From positions 1 to 10,969 of the forward strand of contig JADDMT010000325.1 in the NCBI GenBank assembly GCA_021401465.1: a stretch of DNA of 10,969 nucleotides. The letters run 5' to 3'. Shown one piece after another: positions 1 to 7,671 of the stretch. Positions within the stretch are counted from its first letter, which is position 1. Every line of letters starts with the position of its first letter. The DNA comes from Teratosphaeria epicoccoides. Lineage: Eukaryota > Ascomycota > Dothideomycetes > Mycosphaerellales > Teratosphaeriaceae. The notes below the pieces were generated by a model. It searched no databases, had not been told where the DNA came from, and was given only the letters and a program-made list of their open reading frames with translations. Position numbers and translations under genes: made by a program.

Positions 1-127
1 TCGGACGACATACGAGCTAACGTATGTACGAAGGACCCCCTTGCCATATGTGGCAGGGTCACTGCATGCTAAGGGCGGCCATTAGAACCCATGCGGTTCA
101 AATGGTCCCCTAGTATCAACCGTATCA
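1..127 (-). repeat. Partial LTR of the element A family, cut by the window edge
   Basis: This stretch aligns without gaps to 6822-6948, with five differences in 127 bases by eye, all of them C/T or G/A transitions. Its right edge reads TATCA, giving the CA that ends an LTR; the other copy has TATTA at the same place, which fits a C-to-T change. Read on the minus strand it begins TGATACGG, a normal LTR start. The rest of this LTR (about 190 bases, judging from the right copy) lies outside the window. It may be the 3' LTR of element A, or the edge of another copy inserted here; the adjoining sequence is not the polypurine tract expected of a true 3' LTR junction. Confidence 0.7.
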
Positions 128-282
128 GTACACGTCCTAAAGGTTAAAGTAACATAGTCTAAAGTCAAGATCGAGTTCATAATTCCTGATGAATACAAAG
201 AGTTCGCTACTCTTTTTGAGGAAGAACCCGACTAAGAGGCTCTGCTAGAACACTAGGAGTAGGACTACGAGATACCCTTACT
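128..282 (+). pseudogene. Fragment of a chromovirus pol (protease/RT linker) in inverted orientation
   Basis: Read on the plus strand, this aligns ungapped to the minus strand of element A pol (4391 down to 4237), with roughly 20 differences in 155 bases. It covers the linker before the reverse transcriptase, including the residues PDEYKEFATLFEEEPD near 197-245 and premature TAG/TAA codons where the family has Gln or Trp. Similarity stops sharply at 282. It starts exactly where the LTR ends (127/128). The same reading frame stays plausible for about another 130 bases (to about 420) if its TAG/TAA codons are read as former Gln codons, but I do not recognise that part. It is probably a scrap of a related copy, not a functional gene. 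Confidence 0.8.
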
Positions 283-477
283 TTGTCATAAGGGTAGGTG
301 CCGATAGCAGGAAGGTGACTAGGTGTTAGACTTGTAGAGCTATGAAGAATATCGACAATAGCAATTATCCTTGTAACTAACTATCCCCTAGGGAAAGGGA
401 ATTGAATTAAGCACGAAGCTCCTAACTGCCTGTCCTGAAGCTATCCCTATATACTAGAGAGACAGAGTAGTTCTGTT

Positions 478-655
478 AGATCTGTCGACAGACCCGACAG
501 ATCCATGTCTGTAGATCTATAGACTAACCCTACAGATCCGAGGGTCTGTTATCCTATAACAGATCCCTTCTCCCCTATAGCCTGTAGATCTGTAGACTAA
601 CCCTACAGATCCCGGGATCTGTCCTTACGTGACAGATCCTTTCTCCTATGACTAT
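478..655. repeat. 73-bp tandem repeat with clustered palindromic ACAGATC sites
   Basis: Two copies of a unit offset by 73 bases (starting near 509 and 582) share CTGTAGATCTRTAGACTAA and the following CCCTACAGATCC. GATCTGT/ACAGATC half-sites in both orientations recur about ten times between 478 and 637. Two perfect palindromes are present: TCTGTCGACAGA at 481-492 and ACAGATCCCGGGATCTGT at 605-622; 532-549 is an imperfect version of the latter. It lies just upstream of the plus-strand ORF and in the 3' non-coding region of element A, so it could be a protein-binding array or a structured RNA segment. That role is inference. Confidence 0.8.
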
Positions 656-657
656 GC

Positions 658-663
658 TTATAA
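658..663 (+). promoter_or_regulatory. Possible TATA box for the element A accessory ORF
   Basis: TTATAA lies about 140 bases upstream of the ATG at 804, followed by a pyrimidine-rich leader. The match is weak and the distance is longer than for the element B accessory ORF, so this is only a candidate. Confidence 0.25.
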
Positions 664-803
664 CTTATAGTCCTTAGGACCCTCACGATCCTGTGACTCG
701 TAGCACTCCTAACACTCATGACACTATCCCCCTCTTAGCCTAGCTCGTCCCTAAGCTACCTTATTAGTGCGGGGTTTCTCTTGTCATTTCCTTTTATGCC
801 GTG

Positions 804-1424
804 ATGTCTTCTCTTTCTACATTACTGCCTTGTGTTATCCTAGACACTAACGCCCCTTTAACGCAGAAACGCAAACGCCGCGTAAATCGAATCTATCGTT
901 AGGGCTAGGACAGCATGAAGTCCTGTACTTAGTGTCAAGAGTTAAAGCTCGTTTGTCAGGTACACGTTTCCTTAGGGAAATGTTCGTAATGTCACTTTAG
1001 CAACTGTCGAAGTTGCGACGCGAAGGTGACAGAGGTCGAATAGAAGAAGTTAGGTGATTAGCAGAAAAGACTAATTACTGATCTCGATCATGCGAAGGCG
1101 GTCCTAGCCGAGGCTTCGCAGAAGATAATAGAGGCGCATGCAAAGGAGATGCGTCTTCGAAAACAGTTAGACGCGGTCGACTAGGAGGTCGAGGATAGTT
1201 GCGCTCTTAAGGAGCGTAAGATTAGGGAGGATAAGGCTAAAGAACAGGCTCTCTTGCAGGCTAGGTTCCTTCTTGACCTAGATCCTTCAGCGGGTCTCGC
1301 TCTTAGTCCTACGACATAGAGCGCTATAGAGGGTTTCGCTAACGCCTCGTATTAGGGTTTCCTAGATGGCGTAGTAGCCGAGCCGACTAACAGTGTCCCG
1401 CAGGAGTCTAGTCGTAGCTTATGA
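804..1424 (+). pseudogene. Accessory ORF, antisense to pol: Zn2Cys6-like cluster plus coiled coil, RIP-damaged
   Basis: One frame of 206 codons plus TGA, broken by nine premature TAG/TAA codons, each one CpA-to-TpA or TpG-to-TpA step from Gln or Trp; no frameshift is needed. No Trp codon remains. Codons at 924-1016 give cysteines spaced CX2CX6CX8CX2CX4CX2C. Leaving out the extra internal Cys, this is the CX2CX6CX5-12CX2CX6-8C spacing of fungal Zn2Cys6 DNA-binding domains. A long Lys/Glu/Ala/Leu-rich stretch from about 1040 to 1275 looks like a coiled coil, the usual partner of that domain. Basic residues (QKRKRRVNR) precede the cluster. The ATG at 804 is the first in frame after an upstream TAG. 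The ORF converges on pol and overlaps it by six bases. Its role is unknown; DNA binding is inferred from spacing only, and other small zinc-binding folds are possible. Confidence 0.75.
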
Positions 1425-4400
1425 TCTTCTTCCTAGGTTCGTTCCTTTCTCGAAACTTCGTATCTTTTGCTAACAGTTTCGCAGATGTTCTAGGGGTTCC
1501 TAGGTGTTCTCGGTACTCCTATATCCTTCCTATTTTACTAAGTACTCTCGCTGTCTGTCCCGCTAGCGAGTGTCGACAATCTTCTCGACAGAGTACTCGG
1601 GTTCTTCTACTTCAGGGTTAAGTAGTAAGGGTTCCGTTTGCAGTGCGCTATCTAGCGCTGCTTGTTCTAGCAGAGAGACATAGAACATAGGGTATATTCT
1701 CATCTGCTCGGGTAGCTATAACTCAAAATTAACTAGTCCTTTCTTGGCCTTAATCCTGAATAGTCCTAGTTTTACAGCGTCTAGTTTTTTACTCGGCTTG
1801 TCTAATTTAATGTGACAGCAGAGGAGATACACCTTGTCCCCCTCCTTTAGAATTAGTCCCTTAATTCTCTTCCGATTCGCGTACTATGCCATGTTCTGCT
1901 AATAGAACTACAGGTCGAGTCGTGCTTCTGTTTGCAGTCGGCGTAGATACTCTACTCGTCTAAGTACTACTAGGTTCGGATTACTAGCTAAGACGTCCGG
2001 GATATCTTCTATAGCTAATCTATATGCTATCTAAAAAGGCGAGAGTCCTATTAACTCTGCTAGCGTACTATTATACGCGAGCTGTGCTATTAGCAACAAC
2101 TCTACCTAGTTGTTCTAGTCCCTATTCACATAGGATCGAAGGTACTATTCTAACGTCTGATTTAGACGTTCTGTCTGTCTATCTGTCTAAGGGTAGAAGG
2201 AAGTACTTAGTCGATGTTTGACCTAGAATTGCCTCATTAGGGCTCTCTAAAAGTTAGAGGTAAACACGGATCCTCGATCCGTTACTAGGTCCTGTAGCAT
2301 GCCGTGTAGTACTACTACCTATTTAATGAAGACATGCGCGATATCTTTAGTCTTGAAGTCTTCGCGGTAAGGGATAAACTTCCTAAACTTAGTGAATTAG
2401 TCGACTACTACCATGATCCTGTCGAAGAACTCATTCGTAGCGGGTTCTCCTGACTAAGGTAGTTTAACGATGAAATCCATGGCAAGCAATTCCTATAGCC
2501 GTTAAGGTACCTTAAGTAGTCATAGTAGCCTATATAGTTTGTGACAGTCATGCTTACTTCGTTAGCAAGTTACACATTAACAGACGTAGTCCTCGATTGC
2601 CTTGCTTATCCTAGGGAAGTAATATTCTTGTCAGAGAATTCGCTTCATTTTAGACACTCCCGGGTATCCTGCCTAAGGTATGTCGTGTCGAAGTCATAGT
2701 AGCTCTAATCGTAAAGACGTTAGCACGTATACTAATCCTTAAAACAGAAGGATTCTGTCCTTGTCTTCCTAATCCTCCTGTCTATTCATGTCGTCGCGGA
2801 CAGCGAGTGTAGTTAGGTCGTAGACTAGCGCGTTCTTCAGGTCGTCCTGAAATTCACTAGTCCATGTAATAGTCGTAGCCGCAAGTCGGTTAACTCCTAG
2901 CATGCTATCGCTATTTTCCTAGAGAATAGCGTGTTTCTCCCGCTTCACGCCCTTCATGTAGTCAGTCTAGCGGCTAAGTGCATCGGCGCGTGCGTTATTA
3001 GTCCCCTTGCGATAGACAATCTTGTAGTTAAAACTAGAGAGCTCCTTACTCTACCGAACCTGTTGTTAGTTTAACTCTTTCGTCGTTATAAAGTATCGCA
3101 AGTTCTTATAGTCTGTGTAGACCGTGACCTAGTGCTTAGAACCTTCTAAGTAGACTCGCTAGGCCTTGTAGGCATCTACTATAGCTAGAAGTTCTTTGTT
3201 GTAGACGTCGTATTAGAGTTCAGGTCTAGACAATTTCCTCGAGTAGTAGGCGACTAGCTGTAGTCGTCTACTCGGTCCTAGTTGACTTAAGCATGCCCTG
3301 AGTACTACGTTAGAGGCATCTGTTTCGACTATGATAGGCTTATCTAGGTCGAATACAAGTAAGATTAGCTAATCTATGAATCGTCACTTAAGTTCCTTGA
3401 AGGCATTCCGTTAGGTGTCGTCCTACACAAATAGTGTATCCTTCGTAGTAAGAGTCGTAAGTAGTACTATAATCTTCGAATAGTTTGCTACAAATCTTCG
3501 GTACAAGTTAGCGAACCTAAGGAAGGACTATACTTCCTTAACATTAGTCGGCGTAGGCTACTCTTTTACGACTTAGACTTTCTTAGTGTCTATCTTGATT
3601 CTATTCTATGCTACTACGTAGCTAAGGAATTATACTTCCTGCTTGTGAAACTCGCTCTTCTAAGGCTTAACCTTTAACCGGTAATCCTAGAGTTTCTAAA
3701 GTACCTTACGCATGTAAGTCCTATGTTCTTTAATCGTCTGTAAGTAGACGAGGATGTCGTCTAGGTATATAACTACAAAGACGTCGTAGTACTCTCGTAG
3801 CACGTTGTTAATAAATGCCTGCTATGTAGCTAGGGCATTTGTTAACCTAAATGGCATAACTATGTACTCATAGTATCTAAACCTAGTTCGGAACGCGGTC
3901 TTCTATTCTTCGCCTTCCTTAATTCGAATTCGGTTATACACTCTAGGTATGTCAAACTTCGAGAACTACATTGCTCCTTGTAGGCGGTCCTGCAATTCTA
4001 AGAGTAAAGGAAGTAGATAACTATTCTTTATCGTGATGTCATTTAATCTACGATAATCTACGCAGAGTTGCTAGTTATCTTCCCCCTTAGGCACAAACAG
4101 GATCGGATATCCGGCTAGGGACTATGACTCGCGGATAAAGCCTTTCCGGAGGTTGTCTTCAAGGTATTTCCGGAGAATCTCTAGTTTCGCTACTAATAAC
4201 AGGTAAACTAATTGCTTCGTTAGTGTCTTGCTAGGGAGTAAGGGTATCCTGTAGTCCTACTCCTAGTGTTCTAGCAGAGCTTCTTAGTCGGGTTCTTCCT
4301 CAAAAAGAGTAGCGAACTCTTTATACTTATTAGGAACTATGAATTCGACCCTAACTTCTGTTTGCGTTGCTTTAACCTATAGGACGTGTACTTCCTGTTC

Positions 4401-4943
4401 TAGATCCTTGATAGTAGCGACTATCTCGCTTAAAGTCATAGCACATATTTCGATCTTGCCTAGTACGTCGTGTACTACAGGTAGAGGTATCGATCTTAAG
4501 AGTTCTAGGAACTAGATCCTCTCATTCTTCTAGTCGATATAGGGGTTAGCGTTTCTTAGCCATAGTAACCCTAGTACTATATCCGAGCCTAGTGACTCTG
4601 TGATGTCAAACTAGAGCATCTCTTAGTAGCGTCCTATCTGCAGAGGCATTATCTCGGTCTCTTCGTCAACTATTCCTTAGTTATACATGACCGGCTTTCT
4701 ATTAATTGCTTATAGCGAGAAAGCATTTGTCTTCGCCTGTAGCTTTATCCTAGCTGTCCTGGCGAACTTGGGCGTCATAAAGATTCTAGTACATCCTGAA
4801 TCTAATAAGGCCCTAGCTAGCGTCTCGTCGATATGCACCTATACTCTAAGGTTGTTCGCGTATCTGGCGCCAATCGCGGCACATCGTTACAGCCCTGTCT
4901 AGTCTGTCCGTAGGTCTAATTCTAGCGGACCTTGTCGTTTCCC
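1419..4943 (-). pseudogene. pol: Ty3/gypsy chromovirus pol of element A (PR-RT-RH-IN-chromodomain), RIP-damaged
   Basis: Polyprotein for copying and integrating the element. One frame runs from the frameshift site at 4943 to TAA (1421-1419) with no frameshift but dozens of TAG/TAA codons. Domains in order: aspartic protease with LLDSGCT (Asp codon at 4802) and DIVLGLLWL (4587-4561); reverse transcriptase with LCVDYRRLN (about 4070-4040) and the active site IYLDDILVY (Asp codons at 3761 and 3758); RNase H with ETDAS (about 3330-3317) and NARADALSR (about 2999-2972); integrase zinc domain (His at 2687, CXXC at 2576-2565); integrase core with Asp 2477, Asp 2279 and Glu 2171, the last pair in D35E spacing; and a C-terminal chromodomain (about 1600-1470) with EYLVK and EGY. 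The second zinc-binding His has become Tyr (2666), and chromodomain Trp positions are TAG (for example 1532). The C-terminal chromodomain places it among chromoviruses. The final TAA could itself be a mutated CAA. Confidence 0.95.
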
Positions 4944-6583
4944 GAATAACTGTCTTCACGGACTAGTTTAGGGATCGTGCGGTCTTAGCTTCTTCTCTAA
5001 GCGTTACCGTTTTCTAGCCTAAGAGGTCGTTCTCGTTCTTGGCCTCGCTGTTCCTGCGCGTTTCTTGCGTACTCTATCTTTAAGTAGTGGACTTAGAGTC
5101 GTAGCGCTCGTGAAATCTGAATACCTTTGTAGGTCAGGTAGCCTCCCTAGGGTGTAAACTCTACCCTAAACAGTATAATTTCTTAGACAACTTTCTGATG
5201 CGCGTGAGGTTAAGCTACGACTAGTAGTCTCCTTAGGTGTCGTCGCATACGGTCAGCTAGTTCGTCATACTAAAGCTAGTTAACGTGTTATACTCTATTA
5301 ATCCATAGGTAAGCTTAAGCCTACTAGTTCTGTATAATTCGGATAATATCGAGCCTGATGTCATGCGGCGGCATGGCCTATCGCTCTATACTCTCGTCTT
5401 CCTCGGAATTAGGAATGACGGCTTCGACAAGCTCGTAGTTGTCGTCCGAACCTTCTTCTTCTTCTTCTAGCTCCTGTTACCTCAGGACTGTCGTACTAGA
5501 AGGTATACCCCTTAGCGCACAGATCGACTATGCCTTGTTTTAGCTAGGGTACTATCCGGAACTATCTTTATCACTCATGTGAATTCGACAATCGTCGTCA
5601 TAGCACGCAGTCTAAGTAAGTGCGGCATAGTCTGGTTCTCGAGTAGCGGCGGCCTTTTGCTTAGGTGCTGTTGTTATCGCGCGAGCCTGCTCTGTCCTAG
5701 GCGGCTCTTGTCGTTACTTCTTAGCAAAACATTCGCGGGCAAAGTGTCCTTTCTTTCCACAGTTATAGCACTCGAGATTACTCTTGTCGAATAGCTTCTT
5801 CGGACTATTCTAGGGAGGAGAGCCCTTCTGCGGCTTTCCTTAGGGTCTATTCCTCGGACGCCCCTTAGTCGCATCTAACTCTATAGGTTAGAGACTATAG
5901 TAATTGCTTCGCCATTTTAGTGCTAATCGTTAGCCCTTATAGTTAGCCTGTGCTAGCTTGCGATTTCCATGTTGTCGTTCTTGCTGTTATTCCTAGACGC
6001 GATTATCGATTCTAATCGCAAGATCGCTCATTTCCTTGAATGTCGTTAGCTAATCTCCTCAGGCGATTTCGTCTTTAACTGTCTCCTTTAGTCCCTAGTA
6101 GAACTAAGCGGCTAAAGCATTATCATTCTAGTCGACTTGAGCAGAGAGGGTCTAAAAGTCTGCGCGGTACTTAATAGCGGAACCCTTCTGCTAGATTCCT
6201 AGGAGAGCTCTCTCGGCCTCTTGTTGCTTATTACCGAGCCTAAAAGCTTCGCGTAACGCCTTAAACAAAGACTTGTCTAAGTTAAGAATCTCCCTAGTTG
6301 TCGTCTTCCTAGCTTCGACGTTGCTAACGTGATCTAGATAATCTGTTAGATGAGGCTAGATAAACTCGAACGCTAGTCCCTTTAGGTAAGAGATAATGTA
6401 CATCATTCGCTTATAATGTGTTATAAACTATTCTGTATCTACGTTAAATGCTAACTAGCATTATAGGATAAACATCTTGACTTAAGATCGTTGCCCTGTA
6501 AACTCTGTAGGGCTTCCTATCTTAAAGCCGTTGTTACTATGTCTATTCCCGGTAGTTAAACCTGCGACAGATGCTAGAGCCAT
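4817..6583 (-). pseudogene. gag: Chromovirus gag of element A with CCHC zinc knuckle, RIP-damaged
   Basis: Structural capsid/nucleocapsid protein. The frame opens with ATG at 6583 and can be followed to TAG at 4819-4817 (588 codons), interrupted by many TAG/TAA codons and at least one TGA. The capsid-like part (about codons 25-250) retains YLKGLAFEF and NLDKSLFKALREAF, with stops at positions where Gln or Trp fits. The nucleocapsid zinc knuckle CYNCGKKGHFAREC (CX2CX4HX4C) lies at 5770-5729 and is intact. After it comes an acidic run of Glu (about 5472-5455) and a C-terminal region of unknown function rich in Arg, Glu and Gln. All checked landmarks share one frame, so no indel has occurred. 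Pol follows in the -1 frame through the site at 4943-4937, and the two frames overlap by about 125 bases. The terminal TAG could itself be a mutated Gln or Trp codon. Confidence 0.93.
4937..4943 (-). promoter_or_regulatory. Predicted -1 ribosomal frameshift heptamer GGGAAAC
   Basis: The minus strand reads GGGAAAC with phase G GGA AAC in the gag frame, the X XXY YYZ arrangement of -1 slippery sites. Slipping back one base moves exactly into the frame used by protease and the rest of pol. After a six-base spacer, GTCCG (4930-4926) can pair with CGGAC (4910-4906); an overlapping GGTC/GACC pairing is an alternative. Heptamer, phase and stem are seen in the sequence; use as a frameshift signal is inferred. 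Confidence 0.7.
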
Positions 6584-6631
6584 CTTACTGATATAGATGT
6601 ATGTGCTATATGATATGAAAATATCTCGCAG

Positions 6632-6948
6632 TGTGACAGAGTAATCCGACCTTTTAGTAGGTACAAGACAGCGCTGCTTTCTGCTTATCGCAGAGGTAGC
6701 GCTAAGGGTGCTTATAACCCCTGACGCTCCTCAATTAGGGAAAGCATGTCCGAGCCTAACCCCGTAGGGGTACCGTAGGGTCAGCGACGTGGGGGCGTCC
6801 TACGTCGACAACTGATCCTACTTGGACGACATACGAGCTAATGTATGTACGAAGGACCCCCTTGCCATATGTGGCAGGGTCACTACATGCCAAGGGCGGC
6901 CATTAGAACCCATGCGGTTCAAATGGTCCCCTAGTATCAACCGTATTA
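6632..6948 (-). repeat. 5' LTR of element A
   Basis: Flanks gag directly and ends, on its right edge, at the same base as the partial copy at 1-127. On the plus strand the proposed limits are TGTGACAG at 6632 and CCGTATTA at 6948; the other copy has CCGTATCA, so the terminal CA was mutated to TA here. That gives 317 bases. The right edge is supported by the second copy; the left edge is chosen only from the TG and its distance to gag. The 48 bases between LTR and gag ATG should hold the primer-binding site, but they do not begin with the TGG expected for tRNA priming. Confidence 0.65.
6712..6717 (-). promoter_or_regulatory. Possible TATA element of the element A LTR promoter
   Basis: On the minus strand the LTR reads GGTTATAAGC about 130 bases before the gag ATG, a sensible distance for an LTR core promoter with a short R-U5 and leader. 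It is a candidate by sequence and position only. Confidence 0.35.
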
Positions 6949-7583
6949 CTGCCCCTCCTCCTATGAGGATGTCCCTAGCCTTACTAAGTGACGCACGCGG
7001 AACATATAGGGTACGGGATGTAGCACGCTTACACCGCGCAAGGGTAAATAGGTAGATAGCCTACGCAACATGTGTCATGCGCACACCTTAACACCTTCGC
7101 AGCGAGTGCGGGGCGGAGGCTGCTAACTCGGGCGGGTTTCAATCTGTCACATGTTAGGCGGCTTCGTAACACCTTCGCTTTACATGCGGATCGAGATATC
7201 AGGAAACCACGAGTACGTACTTCGGTCAATCCTTGAAATTATAGGGCGAGCATGCGCGCCGGCCTCGCCAAGTAGCTTGGCCGTCCCTATTTAGTCGTGA
7301 CTGTGAAGAACGTGTCGCAGAACCTCGGGGTAGTAGGAAAGTGCGCGGACGCTCTGCGCGCGCCGCTCGAAACGGCAGGAGCGCGCTCCTGGCGCGGGCC
7401 TCGTCACATTTCCATGCTAGTAGGCTAGCACGAGTGCGGTCGGCGCACATGCGTGACGGCCGCGTTATCTGTTATTACATCATTCGGTCCCCTTGTAAGT
7501 CAACTAGAGGCAGGTACTCTGCGCATGTGGTTCGAGTCACTAGCTCAACGGTTGCGGTAGGCAACAGGGGGGCTGTCAGAGGG
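6949..7583. other. GC-rich inter-element stretch without a recognised gene
   Basis: No credible coding frame; the open frames here show no family motif and lie on both strands over the same bases. The stretch is richer in GC and CpG than the neighbouring retrotransposon. ACACCTTCGC occurs twice about 80 bases apart (near 7091 and 7170). By position it should contain the boundary between elements A and B, and possibly the 3' LTR of B, but no repeat partner lies inside the window to define it. Confidence 0.5.
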
Positions 7584-7590
7584 TATAAAA
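7584..7590 (+). promoter_or_regulatory. TATA box of the element B accessory ORF
   Basis: A consensus TATAAAA stands 81 bases (7591-7671) before the ATG at 7672, followed by a C/T-rich leader. It points the opposite way to the retrotransposon, so it would drive the accessory ORF independently of the LTR promoter. Confidence 0.6.
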
Positions 7591-7671
7591 ACCTCGTCGC
7601 TTCCCAAACTTTCCTGTTCCAAGACACTAACATTAACCTCCGCTCCTACTTCGCTTAGCTTGCGCCTCGCC

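Larger units (their letters stand above)
283..803. other. Non-coding interval left of the plus-strand accessory ORF
   Basis: No recognisable gene. The interval contains a short unidentified continuation of the pol-fragment frame (to about 420), the ACAGATC repeat cluster (about 478-655), a TATA-like TTATAA at 658-663, and a pyrimidine-rich stretch leading to the ATG at 804. No clear match to the right-hand LTR (6632-6948) was seen, so a conventional 3' LTR of element A was not identified here. Confidence 0.6.

Noticed and set aside
1421..1621. Open frame on the plus strand
   Set aside because: It is the antisense shadow of the element A chromodomain, shows no motif of its own, and starts where pol ends.
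6584..6631. tRNA primer-binding site next to the LTR
   Set aside because: The bases after the proposed LTR end (CTGCGAGATATTTTC) lack the TGG start and no tRNA 3' complement was recognised. The LTR edge may be off, or priming may differ.
7226..7658. Overlapping open frames on both strands in the GC-rich stretch
   Set aside because: The frames are open because TAG/TAA are rare in GC-rich sequence; the products are Arg/Ala-rich with no recognisable domain.
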